Counted from the stretch's first letter, positions 1-7,315 are shown. The stretch is 16,045 bases of DNA from JAWXUE01 sp044432865 (GCA_044432865.1 JAWXUF010000027.1:1-16045); one strand, 5' to 3'. The notes: generated from the sequence alone by a model not told the origin. Numbers and translations: made by a program.

Positions 1-682
1 AAGTACTTGCCCCCCCTAAAGAAGAAGATGCCCCTGCTCCATAAAGTGCCCCAGTACTCGTTAAAATCATATTAGTATATCCATATCCACCTGCAGCAAC
101 TGCTACTGCTGTATAGTTAGTCGGAAGATATGTAGCACCTGACGTACCACTTGTAACTACAGTCCTAAAATAACTATAGTTTGAAGAATAACTACTACCT
201 AATCCAAGAGCGTAACTACCACCGTATCCCGCAGTCCAAACCTTCCCATCGGAATCAACTACTATCCCTGCTTGTTGCGATACATCAAAATCAATCGGCT
301 TATAAAACCCACCAGTTGTTAATCCTCCAGATGTACTTGTCCCAACTTTCGTAAAACTCGCCTGATTTGATCCATTTGTACCAATCCCTAATTGCCCGAA
401 AGCATTATAACCAGCCCCATATAAATACCCATCAGTATTTATATACCAAGTTTCAATTGCACTAGAACCATATCCACTCATCTTAAAAGGAGTCGCCCCA
501 TAAGCACCCATCCCAGAAGAATAAGTATCAACCCAGTCCATCGCCCCACTCATATCTTGAGTGTCTAAAGTAGTAGAAGAGTCGGGGAAGTTGTTGGAAG
601 AGGAGAAAGAGTTATTAGAAGATAAAGAGTTAGATAATAATAACCCAATACTAACTAAAGAAAGAATACTCCCCTTAACAAT
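1..682 (-). CDS. RCC1-repeat-like secreted protein, partial at its 3' end, start codon unclear
   Basis: An uninterrupted minus-strand frame runs from 706 (just after a TAA at 709-707) off the left edge. It was translated by hand. It encodes a hydrophobic stretch resembling a signal peptide (VKGSILSLVSIGLLLSNSLS), a Ser/Asn-rich linker, then three units about 60-65 residues apart. These contain DGYLYGAGYNAFGQLGIG (about 439-377), DGKVWTAGYGGSYALGLG (about 253-197) and TGALYGAGASSSLGG (about 55-11). This is the 'dG-vy-wG-N-GqLG-G' signature of RCC1-type beta-propeller repeats, which usually act as protein-binding surfaces; the ligand here is unknown. There is no in-frame ATG, GTG or TTG before the ATG at 553-551, which lies downstream of the signal-like segment. 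An ATT at 682-680 is the arbitrary start used here, and no Shine-Dalgarno sequence precedes it. G+C is about 42% over 1-600 and codons such as GGG, CCC and GAC are common, unlike the neighbours. It may be a pseudogene, a silent cassette, transferred DNA or an assembly join. Confidence 0.6.
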   Translation of the reverse strand, partial: MVKGSILSLVSIGLLLSNSLSSNNSFSSSNNFPDSSTTLDTQDMSGAMDWVDTYSSGMGAYGATPFKMSGYGSSAIETWYINTDGYLYGAGYNAFGQLGIGTNGSNQASFTKVGTSTSGGLTTGGFYKPIDFDVSQQAGIVVDSDGKVWTAGYGGSYALGLGSSYSSNYSYFRTVVTSGTSGATYLPTNYTAVAVAAGGYGYTNMILTSTGALYGAGASSSLGGAST

Positions 683-746
683 TAAATATATAATAAGTAT
701 AACTGCTTAACTACGCCGTTATTTAGTCGAACAATAATAAAAAATA

Positions 747-774
747 TTAACAAATAAAATAAATGTGATATAAT
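747..774 (+). promoter_or_regulatory. Sigma-A-type promoter for the GH31-like gene
   Basis: TTAACA (747-752), a 16-base spacer, then TATAAT (769-774) preceded by TG plus one base, giving an extended -10. Transcription would start near 781, about 24 bases before the ATG at 805. The remainder of 707-804 between the two divergent genes shows no other structure I can support. Confidence 0.6.
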
Positions 775-804
775 TAAATAAGAAAATTATATAGGAGGTG
801 CACA

Positions 805-2568
805 ATGAGATACGAAGAACAAATTCTAAAACTACATGATTATACAATAGTCTTTTTATCAGATACATGTTTAGTAGTAACAAAAGATATTGAACAAACA
901 TTATCATATGAAAAAATGAGACCTTCTAATGATATAAAGAAAACAAAAAATTCAATAGGAACTACTACATTCTATGTACAATCAAAAAGTAGAACTGCAC
1001 ACTTATATATAAATGAAAAAAAATATTCACTTGATGTTTTAATAAAAAGAGCACCTAAATTTGAAGATGTAAATCTTAAAAGTATAAATAAATATATTAC
1101 CTATAGAAAAGGAGATTCATATTTTGTTGCTATACCATATGAAGATTATACATATCTAAATAGAAATAATGTATTACTAAAAAGTCAGTTAGGAAATAAA
1201 ATATATTTCAAAAGATTAAATAGAGAAGAAGTAATAGAAAAACAAAAAGCATTATTTAAATTAAATGTACCAATAACAAATATCATAACAGATACAAAAG
1301 TATTAGAACAAAATGATATAATAGAAATTAAAACTATAGTTGCAAATGATGTATCACAAAATAATGACTCATACTTCCTAACAGAACATTTAATTAAAAT
1401 AATGAACACAGGAGCTAAACAAGTATTAACATATGGATTTAGTAGAAATAATACATTAAACTATTTCGATATAAATATGAGTAATAACTTTGAAGAATTA
1501 AAACAATATTTAGATTGTGATTTAAATTATAATAAAAATTATTTTAATTTAAAACATACTTCAGAAGTAACAAAGAACTATTCATGTAGATTAATACAGT
1601 TCAATACCTTTTTACCAGTAATGTTATTAGAATATGATAAGATTAAGGATTTACTTGATGATCAAGATACAGCAAACATATTAGCTAAATATTGCACATT
1701 AAGACATAGATTAATTCCATATCTTTATTCGGCATTCAAAAAGAAAAGATTATATTTAGAAGATGTATATAAAAAAGTAGATAATAAATTATATGTTGCA
1801 GATCAAATATTAATATCACCAATATATACAGAATTAGATAAAACACTACAACAAAATGGAATTCCTATAGCACTAGATGATATTTATTATGATTTAGAAA
1901 CATTAGAAAAATACGAAGTAGGAACAATCCATAACTTTTATTCATTAGATACAATGCCTCTATTTGCAAGAGCAGGAGCAATAATACCATTATTAGTATT
2001 AAATTCAAATGAATATGAAATGTTTGTATTCCCTAATTCAAAAAATGAATATGTATTACATTATGATGATTATGTAGTAGATGAATTTGTTAGGCATGCA
2101 TATACAACATTTAAATTAGAATATTCACATACAAAAATGGTATTAAAAATAACACCAACTTCACCAAAAGAATTATTACCTTCAATCTTTTATATGAATT
2201 TTATAAATATTAAAAAGAATTCGAAAGTAAAAATAAATAATGAAGAATATCAAAATGATTATAATAACGATAAAAAATATTTAATAATAAAACTAGAAGA
2301 TACAACAAAAGAAATTGAAATAGAAATTACAAACACATTCGGACTTGAAATAGATAGAAGAAATGAATTTTTAGATAAAAAATTAAAGAAGTTTTTCAAC
2401 AATATAGATTGTGATGAAAAAGATAAATCATTTTATAAATACAAAATAAGACCTTATTTACATGAGGGAATTGACAACGTAGTATCAAGAATAAACAAAC
2501 AAAATAAATTATTAACAAAAAAACAAAAGAAATATTTAAATAAAATGCTTGAAATGTATAATAAATAA
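805..2568 (+). CDS. Glycoside hydrolase family 31-like protein lacking the catalytic half of the barrel
   Basis: A 587-residue protein started by ATG behind a strong AGGAGGT ribosome site (793-799). The C-terminal half carries recognisable alpha-glucosidase family 31 marks: CRLIQFNTFLPVM near 261-273 (family: RW-Q--aF-P--R), LRHRLIPYLYS at 299-309, VADQILISPI at 331-340 (family: l-d-lLvaPv), MPLFARAGAIIPL at 383-395 (family: iPvFvRaGaiiP), and a following beta domain with HYDDYVVDEF near 419-428. The usual nucleophile motif (W-DMNE) and the first half of the TIM barrel are not visible. Residues 1-160 read as a beta-rich N-terminal domain that passes almost directly into late-barrel sequence. 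Family members normally have 650-800 residues, so this one looks internally deleted and probably inactive as a glycosidase, perhaps keeping sugar binding. No signal peptide is seen, so it should be cytoplasmic. The C-terminal 80 residues are Lys-rich and unassigned. The family assignment is from motif memory, without an alignment. Confidence 0.7.
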   Translation: MRYEEQILKLHDYTIVFLSDTCLVVTKDIEQTLSYEKMRPSNDIKKTKNSIGTTTFYVQSKSRTAHLYINEKKYSLDVLIKRAPKFEDVNLKSINKYITYRKGDSYFVAIPYEDYTYLNRNNVLLKSQLGNKIYFKRLNREEVIEKQKALFKLNVPITNIITDTKVLEQNDIIEIKTIVANDVSQNNDSYFLTEHLIKIMNTGAKQVLTYGFSRNNTLNYFDINMSNNFEELKQYLDCDLNYNKNYFNLKHTSEVTKNYSCRLIQFNTFLPVMLLEYDKIKDLLDDQDTANILAKYCTLRHRLIPYLYSAFKKKRLYLEDVYKKVDNKLYVADQILISPIYTELDKTLQQNGIPIALDDIYYDLETLEKYEVGTIHNFYSLDTMPLFARAGAIIPLLVLNSNEYEMFVFPNSKNEYVLHYDDYVVDEFVRHAYTTFKLEYSHTKMVLKITPTSPKELLPSIFYMNFINIKKNSKVKINNEEYQNDYNNDKKYLIIKLEDTTKEIEIEITNTFGLEIDRRNEFLDKKLKKFFNNIDCDEKDKSFYKYKIRPYLHEGIDNVVSRINKQNKLLTKKQKKYLNKMLEMYNK

Positions 2569-2597
2569 TTGTTTTTAATAATATTTCATGATAAAAT
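2569..2597 (+). promoter_or_regulatory. Promoter for the phosphotransacylase gene
   Basis: TTGTTT (2569-2574), a 17-base spacer, then TAAAAT (2592-2597), placed between the GH31-like stop and the next ribosome site. Both boxes differ from consensus by one or two bases. A start near 2604 would put the ribosome site almost at the 5' end of the RNA, so upstream read-through may also contribute. Confidence 0.45.
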
Positions 2598-2621
2598 AAA
2601 TAAGAAACGAGGATGATTATT

Positions 2622-3203
2622 ATGAGTAAATTTGTACCTGTAGGTATTAGTGCAAGACATGCACACATTTCACAAAAAGATTTAGAAACATTATTTGGTG
2701 AGGGACACACTTTAACACACTTTAAAGACTTATCTCAACCAGGTCAATTCGCATGTGAAGAAAAAATAGATGTAGTAAGTTTAGACCCAAAAGGAAAAAC
2801 AATTTCTGGTGTAAGAATTTTAGGACCAGTAAGAGCTGAAACTCAAATTGAATTAGTAAGAAGCGATGCAATTAAAAATAAATTTAACGCTCCTGTAAGA
2901 TCAAGTGGTGATATTAAAGGTAGTGGTGGTGCTAAATTAGTAGGACCTAAAGGTGAAGTTATTATTGAAGAAGGTGTAATCGTTGCAGATAGACACGTTC
3001 ATATGTCATTAGAAGATGCTAAAGAGTACGGTGTAACTGATAGACAAATCGTATCACTAAAAGTAGAAGGTGCTAAAGGTGGTATCATGGGTAACGTATT
3101 AGTTAGAGTAAATGCGAACTTTGCATTAGATTGTCATATCGATACTGATGATTCATCAGCATTTGGAATTAATCCAAACGATAAATTAGAAATTATTTTA
3201 TAA
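2622..3203 (+). CDS. pduL: PduL-type phosphate acyltransferase (phosphotransacetylase / phosphate propanoyltransferase)
   Basis: Interconverts acyl-CoA plus phosphate with acyl phosphate plus CoA, most likely acetyl-CoA and acetyl phosphate, feeding ATP formation through an acetate kinase. The 193-residue protein has both halves of the PduL fold with the metal-binding histidines: ARHAHIS at 11-17, DRHVHMS at 123-129 and CHIDTDD at 171-177. RAETQIELV at 71-79 and RSSGDIKGSGGA at 93-104 also fit the family. It starts at the motif region without the N-terminal encapsulation peptide seen in microcompartment versions, and no shell protein genes lie nearby, so a soluble housekeeping enzyme is the better reading. 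An in-frame ATG at 2613 overlaps the ribosome site; the ATG at 2622, eight bases after GAGGA, is preferred. It has its own promoter and terminator. Confidence 0.9.
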   Translation: MSKFVPVGISARHAHISQKDLETLFGEGHTLTHFKDLSQPGQFACEEKIDVVSLDPKGKTISGVRILGPVRAETQIELVRSDAIKNKFNAPVRSSGDIKGSGGAKLVGPKGEVIIEEGVIVADRHVHMSLEDAKEYGVTDRQIVSLKVEGAKGGIMGNVLVRVNANFALDCHIDTDDSSAFGINPNDKLEIIL

Positions 3204-3232
3204 AAAGCCTTTTTAGGCTTTTTATTTTTTTA
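3202..3232 (+). terminator. Rho-independent terminator after pduL
   Basis: AAAAAGCC (3202-3209) pairs perfectly with GGCTTTTT (3216-3223) around a six-base loop, followed by a T-rich run to about 3231. The stem begins inside the TAA stop codon. The next gene starts only 14 bases later with no room for a promoter after the hairpin, so read-through probably feeds the downstream operon unless a promoter lies inside pduL. Confidence 0.85.
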
Positions 3233-3245
3233 AAGGAGAAAAATT

Positions 3246-4469
3246 ATGTTTAAAAAACTAGATGATGTAAAAGTATTTAGAGATCCTATATACGGTAATA
3301 TAAAAGTAGAACATCAATTAATATTAGAATTAATTGATTCTAAAGAAGTACAAAGATTAAGAAGAATAAGACAATTATCTGGGGTGTCACAAGTGTTTCA
3401 TACAGCTGAACATACAAGATTCCCACATTCATTAGGAACATATGAAATGGCAAGAAGAGTAATTGAAAATAATAAAAGCATAAGAGAATTCTTAAATGAG
3501 TATGATCAAATGTTATTATTATGTACTGCTTTATTACATGATATAGGACATGGACCTTTCTCTCACGCATTTGAACATATATTTGATATACCACATGAAG
3601 TAATGACAATTAAATTAGTACAATCAGAAATTACTGATGTAAACAAAGCATTAAAAAAACATAATAAGAATTTAATCGAAGATATTTCAAAGGTATTAAG
3701 TTATAAACATCCTAATCATGTAATATCATCATTAATATCTAGTCAGATAGATGTAGATAGAATGGATTATCTATCAAGAGATTCATACTCTACAGGAGCT
3801 AAATATGGTGCAATAGATCATGAAAGATTAATAAAAGTAATGACAGTAAAAGATAATAAACTTGCTTTTACTACTAAAGGTTCATATACAATTGAAAGTT
3901 ATTTAATGAGTAGATATCATATGTACTGGCAAGTTTATTACCACCCAACAGCAAGATCATTTGAAACTATATTAGAAGCTATCTATACAAGAATAAAAGA
4001 TTTACATAAAGAAAACTTTGATTTTGAAGCTAATGTAGATTTATTATTTGACACACTAGATAATCATGATATTGATTCTTATTTAGAATTAGATGATACT
4101 TATATTAATGGAATTATAAAACAGTTATCAAGATCTAAAGATAAAATACTAAATGATTTATGTACAAGATTCATTACAAGAAAACTATTTAAGTATATTG
4201 AAGTTGAATCAACTAATACAAAAATTGAAGAAATAAAAAACAAATATCAAAACGATGAAATATTAAATAGATATTATTTTAAAGAAGATACAGTAAAACA
4301 ATCTGCATATATTACATCAGCTAAAACTGATATCAATGAAACAATGGTTGTACTAGAAAATGGCGAAATAACAACACTTTCTAATTACTCAACTGTTATT
4401 AGAGGATTAATTGATAGCTCTCAGAAAAAAGAAACTACTATCTTTTATGGTGTTATAAATGAACTATAA
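3246..4469 (+). CDS. HD-domain phosphohydrolase (YwfO/SAMHD1-like)
   Basis: A 407-residue protein with the layout of dGTPase/SAMHD1-type HD hydrolases. RDPIYGNI is at 12-19 and RLRRIRQLSGVSQVF at 37-51. The first metal histidine is in HTRFPHSLG (56-64, probably H61). The HD pair is H98-D99 within LLHDIGHGPFSHAFE, and the distal aspartate is in DVDRMDYLSRD (169-179). This family hydrolyses (deoxy)nucleoside triphosphates; YwfO of B. subtilis is the closest relative I can name, and the substrate here cannot be read from sequence. It is about the expected length. AAGGAG sits nine bases before the ATG. Its last codons overlap the start of rnmV by 11 bases, indicating translational coupling. A deoxynucleotide or nucleotide-pool hydrolase beside RNase M5 is not the arrangement in B. 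subtilis, where tatD and yabE occupy this place. Confidence 0.85.
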   Translation: MFKKLDDVKVFRDPIYGNIKVEHQLILELIDSKEVQRLRRIRQLSGVSQVFHTAEHTRFPHSLGTYEMARRVIENNKSIREFLNEYDQMLLLCTALLHDIGHGPFSHAFEHIFDIPHEVMTIKLVQSEITDVNKALKKHNKNLIEDISKVLSYKHPNHVISSLISSQIDVDRMDYLSRDSYSTGAKYGAIDHERLIKVMTVKDNKLAFTTKGSYTIESYLMSRYHMYWQVYYHPTARSFETILEAIYTRIKDLHKENFDFEANVDLLFDTLDNHDIDSYLELDDTYINGIIKQLSRSKDKILNDLCTRFITRKLFKYIEVESTNTKIEEIKNKYQNDEILNRYYFKEDTVKQSAYITSAKTDINETMVVLENGEITTLSNYSTVIRGLIDSSQKKETTIFYGVINEL

Positions 4470-4998
4470 TGAAGTAATAGTTGTTGAGGGAAAAAATGAT
4501 CAAGAAAGAATTTCTAGATTATATCCAGGTAGTTTAATTATAACTACTAATGGTAGTGAGATAAGTAAAGATACAATTACTACATTAATAACTTTATCAA
4601 AAGATCACGATATAATTTTACTATTAGACCCAGATTATCCTGGTGAAAGAATTAGACATATGATTGAAAATCATATTCCTAATTGTAAACACGCGTTTAT
4701 AAATAAAAAAGATGCTATATCTTATAATAAGAAAAAAGTTGGAGTAGAACATGCTACTGATGAAGTTATAATTGAATCATTAAATAGTTTATTAACTAAA
4801 TCAAATAAAAATAATCATATTACATATAGTATGTTAATTAGCATAGGTCTTGCTGGAGATAAAAAAAGTAGTGAATTAAGAAATGCTATATCAAACAAAT
4901 TAAATATAGGAAATCCTAATGCTAAATCATTTTTAAATAGAATTAACATGTTGGGACTTACATACGAACAATTGATTGAATTAATGGAAGTGGAATAA
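4459..4998 (+). CDS. rnmV: Ribonuclease M5
   Basis: Cleaves the double-stranded ends of 5S rRNA precursor to give mature 5S rRNA. The 179-residue product starts with a Toprim domain: VVEGKND at 8-14 (metal-binding Glu10) and LLLDPDYPGERIR at 54-66 (Asp57 and Asp59). Both are diagnostic for RnmV, as is VGVEHA at 94-99. The C-terminal part, about 110-179, is the domain that in other species binds ribosomal protein uL18 and the 5S substrate. Length is normal. It begins inside the HD gene and its TAA shares a base with the ATG of the next gene, so it is in the middle of a coupled operon. In B. subtilis rnmV directly precedes ksgA; here three short genes are placed between them. Confidence 0.93.
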   Translation: MNYNEVIVVEGKNDQERISRLYPGSLIITTNGSEISKDTITTLITLSKDHDIILLLDPDYPGERIRHMIENHIPNCKHAFINKKDAISYNKKKVGVEHATDEVIIESLNSLLTKSNKNNHITYSMLISIGLAGDKKSSELRNAISNKLNIGNPNAKSFLNRINMLGLTYEQLIELMEVE

Positions 4999-5201
4999 TG
5001 AACATATTAAAGTTAAGTAAAATTAAATACATTATATATTGTTGTATTGTTATATTTATAATAATCAACTTGAATTTTCTTTACCTATATTTAGTAGGTA
5101 GAGGAAATACTTTAAGTTTCATCTTAATATGTAATTTAATATTGTTTTTAATTACTACTTTAATTTTATTCATATGTAATTTATTAATAGAGGAGAAATA
5201 G
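4998..5201 (+). CDS. Small two-helix membrane protein
   Basis: A 67-residue protein of no family I recognise. Two hydrophobic segments, about residues 10-32 and 40-64, flank a short polar turn (VGRGN). The N-terminus is basic (KLSKIK) and the C-terminus acidic (EEK), suggesting a membrane hairpin. Its ATG overlaps the rnmV stop by one base (TAATG) and a GGAAGTGGA stretch just upstream can serve as ribosome site. It ends one base before the next gene. The tight packing and clean ribosome site support a real gene. It could be a membrane partner of the two lipoproteins that follow; that is inference from position only. Confidence 0.7.
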   Translation: MNILKLSKIKYIIYCCIVIFIIINLNFLYLYLVGRGNTLSFILICNLILFLITTLILFICNLLIEEK

Positions 5202-5202
5202 T

Positions 5203-5919
5203 ATGAAAAAAATATTAATACTTATTATTATGTTACCAATACTATTTCTTTCTTCATGCGGAATTGATTTGAGTAATACTGTATCTGGAGATTTTGTTTA
5301 TACAAAGTGGACAGCAACAAATGACAAATGTGATATTAGTGGTTTAAGTAGTGAAGGTAATAAAAAAGAAACAATTGTCTTTCCAACTGTATTAGATGAT
5401 ATAGAAGTAAGTGACATTGATAAACCAGTTGGATCTACTTTTAAAATAAGCAATGCGAAAAATGTATATTATCATGGTGCAATTGGAAGTAATGTAAGTA
5501 TATTGTATAGTGCAGATAATATCAATTTGTACATTTCAGGAAATCCAAGTCATCCACATAATGAGTTACTGTATATTGATTTAAAAAATATTGAAAATCA
5601 TACAGTATATATTCAGGAATGTTATTACGACAATATGTTGAATTATAAAATAAACTTTCAAAAAGGAAATGTTGTTTATTATGCATCAGATAAATGGGGT
5701 GAATATACTTTCTTTATTGATGACTGTGATAATCAAATGGTAAATGTAATACCACCTAATCCAATTAAAGAAGGATATGAGTTTACTGGATGGTATACTG
5801 ATGATACGTATACAGATAAATGGGATTTTGATAATATTATTCCATCTAAACAATATGATAATGGTAATTACATATTTAAAGAAACATCAATCTTTGCTAA
5901 ATTTGAGGTGAGACAATGA
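5203..5919 (+). CDS. Lipoprotein with a C-terminal InlB B-repeat-like domain
   Basis: A 238-residue predicted lipoprotein: MKK, a hydrophobic core and lipobox LSSC with Cys19 as the lipidation site, so it is anchored outside the cytoplasmic membrane. Residues about 25-130 are beta-strand rich, with IVFPTVLDDIEVSDI (58-72) and KNVYYHGAIG (86-95) recalling BspA-type leucine-rich surface repeats, but too diverged to assign firmly. Residues about 184-234 contain PNPIKEGYEFTGWYTDD and end in TSIFAKF, the InlB B-repeat (Listeria-Bacteroides repeat, Flg_new) pattern of a small beta-grasp module often found in surface proteins of gut Firmicutes. A GAGGAG ribosome site lies upstream. Its TGA overlaps the ATG of the next lipoprotein by four bases. 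Function is unknown; binding to a surface or host ligand is the family's usual context. Confidence 0.8.
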   Translation: MKKILILIIMLPILFLSSCGIDLSNTVSGDFVYTKWTATNDKCDISGLSSEGNKKETIVFPTVLDDIEVSDIDKPVGSTFKISNAKNVYYHGAIGSNVSILYSADNINLYISGNPSHPHNELLYIDLKNIENHTVYIQECYYDNMLNYKINFQKGNVVYYASDKWGEYTFFIDDCDNQMVNVIPPNPIKEGYEFTGWYTDDTYTDKWDFDNIIPSKQYDNGNYIFKETSIFAKFEVRQ

Positions 5920-6377
5920 AAAAGATATTAATAATATTTTTATTAGTTATATTATCTGGATGTGAATTACCTTTAACAGAAACACAACAAATAGAGCTAC
6001 ATACACAAGCTATAGCAAATGCTATTGTAGAAAAAGATGAAATTGAATTTAAAGAATTATTTGCAGATAATGTAATACATTATTATAACGATTTTGATGA
6101 GAAGATGAATGAAGTACTAAACTATGTAGATGGTACATTAGTTGAAGCAAGAAAAACATCATATTCAAGTTCAGGATATAATCATTATGGTTTTATTAAA
6201 AAATATTTCAGACATTCTATTGAAATTAAAACATCACTACATACATATACACTATATGTTATCGTATGTAATAGCGATGATATAGATGATGATAACATTG
6301 GATTTCATCATCTTCGAATTAGAAGAGCTGACTTTGATAATGAAGAATGGATAAATATAGGTAATGCTAGTAGTTAA
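5916..6377 (+). CDS. Small lipoprotein, DUF5104-like
   Basis: A 153-residue predicted lipoprotein with MKK, a short hydrophobic core and lipobox LSGC (Cys16). After the anchor comes an alpha/beta domain. Its first helix has the pattern AIANAIVEKDEIEFKELFAD (31-50), followed by a repeated 'V-Y-DG' strand region and the closing GFHHLRIRRAD. The helix-then-'Lf' start recalls the NTF2-like lipoprotein group DUF5104, but I name that only tentatively. It overlaps the preceding lipoprotein by four bases (ATGA), with GAGGTGAG as ribosome site, so the two are translated together and are probably made in similar amounts. Forty-three bases separate it from rsmA. No catalytic residues are recognisable. 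Confidence 0.7.
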   Translation: MKKILIIFLLVILSGCELPLTETQQIELHTQAIANAIVEKDEIEFKELFADNVIHYYNDFDEKMNEVLNYVDGTLVEARKTSYSSSGYNHYGFIKKYFRHSIEIKTSLHTYTLYVIVCNSDDIDDDNIGFHHLRIRRADFDNEEWINIGNASS

Positions 6378-6399
6378 TAATTAAAGAAAAGGAAAGTCA

Positions 6400-6417
6400 T
6401 ATAATGACTAGGTATTA
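6400..6417 (+). promoter_or_regulatory. Overlapping -10-like box and four-codon mini-ORF before rsmA
   Basis: TATAAT at 6400-6405 matches a -10 box exactly but no acceptable -35 lies 16-18 bases upstream. The ATG inside it (6403) opens a four-codon frame, MTRY then TAA (6415-6417), preceded by AAGGAAAG as ribosome site. It ends three bases before the rsmA ATG. Either reading is possible: a weak internal promoter, or a mini-ORF that brings ribosomes to rsmA. Confidence 0.3.
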
Positions 6418-6420
6418 AAT

Positions 6421-7293
6421 ATGAAAAGAATAGGTACAGTAGGAAAAACAAACGAAATAATTAAAAATAATGATTTCTATTTTAAAAAGAAATTCGGACA
6501 AAACTTTTTAATAGATCAAAATATACTAGAAGGTATTGTTAATGCTAGTAGTATTACAAAAGATGTTGCTGTAATAGAGATAGGACCTGGTATAGGAGCT
6601 TTAACAGAACATCTATGTCATAACGCTGGAAAAGTGCTTGCTTATGAAATTGATAATAACTTAATTCCTATTCTTAAAAATAACTTAGATGAATATGATA
6701 ATATAACAGTATTAAACAAAGACTTTTTAGAAGCAGATGTAGTTGCTGATATTAAAGAATATTTATCTGATTATAAAGAAGTTTATTTAGTAGCAAATTT
6801 ACCTTATTATATTACTACACCAATTATTATGCATTTATTAGAAAATGTAAAAGAAGTAACTAAATATACTATGATGATGCAATTAGAAGTTGCTGATAGA
6901 ATTTGTTCAAATAAAGGAAAAAAAGATTATAACAATTTATCAATTGTTATTCAATATTTAGCTAATGTTAAAAAAGCTTTATTTGTAAGTAGAAATGTAT
7001 TTATGCCAAAACCTAATGTAGATAGTGCAGTAGTAGTATTTGATATAAAAGAAAAACCTGATTTTGCAGCAAACAATGAAAAGTTCTTTTTTAGTTTTGT
7101 TAGGAAATCATTTCATAATAGAAGAAAAACATTAGTTAATAATATTAACTTTGCATATGGTATGCCTAAAGATGAGATTGCTAAAATATTAGAAGAAAAT
7201 AATATTAATCCATTAGTAAGAAGTGAAGCATTAAGTATTGAAGAGTTTGTAAATTTAGCAAATATATTTGAAAGTAGTGTAACAAAAAAATAA
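6421..7293 (+). CDS. rsmA: 16S rRNA (adenine1518-N6/adenine1519-N6)-dimethyltransferase
   Basis: Transfers four methyl groups from S-adenosylmethionine to two adjacent adenines near the 3' end of 16S rRNA during small-subunit assembly. The 290-residue length is typical. Motifs in order: FKKKFGQNFLID at 21-32; SAM-binding motif I EIGPGIGALT at 53-62; acidic motif II AYEID at 74-78; KDFLEAD at 100-106; catalytic NLPYY at 126-130; FMPKPNVDSAVV in the C-terminal part; and RKSFHNRRKTL in the RNA-binding domain. The ATG at 6421 has only TAGGT as a ribosome site, eight bases upstream. Translation may also depend on reinitiation from the mini-ORF ending at 6417. yabG follows after 22 bases, as in B. 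subtilis. Confidence 0.95.
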   Translation: MKRIGTVGKTNEIIKNNDFYFKKKFGQNFLIDQNILEGIVNASSITKDVAVIEIGPGIGALTEHLCHNAGKVLAYEIDNNLIPILKNNLDEYDNITVLNKDFLEADVVADIKEYLSDYKEVYLVANLPYYITTPIIMHLLENVKEVTKYTMMMQLEVADRICSNKGKKDYNNLSIVIQYLANVKKALFVSRNVFMPKPNVDSAVVVFDIKEKPDFAANNEKFFFSFVRKSFHNRRKTLVNNINFAYGMPKDEIAKILEENNINPLVRSEALSIEEFVNLANIFESSVTKK

Positions 7294-7315
7294 ATTTATT
7301 ATATATTAATACTAG

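Noticed and set aside
719..907. 62-codon minus-strand frame over the start of the GH31-like gene
   Set aside because: It spans the promoter and ribosome site of a well-supported gene, and its sequence is low-complexity hydrophobic antisense.
2613..2621. Earlier ATG for the phosphotransacylase
   Set aside because: It overlaps the GAGGA ribosome site, leaving no spacing. The ATG at 2622 has eight bases of spacing and fits family starts.
2396..2710. 104-codon minus-strand frame across the GH31-like/pduL junction
   Set aside because: It crosses the coding ends of two plus-strand genes and a promoter, has no family-like motif and no ribosome site, and looks like a chance frame in A+T-rich DNA.
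6371..6405. Full sigma-A promoter for rsmA using TATAAT at 6400
   Set aside because: No acceptable -35 occurs at 16-18 bases upstream and no TGn extension precedes it, so it is listed only as a weak element.
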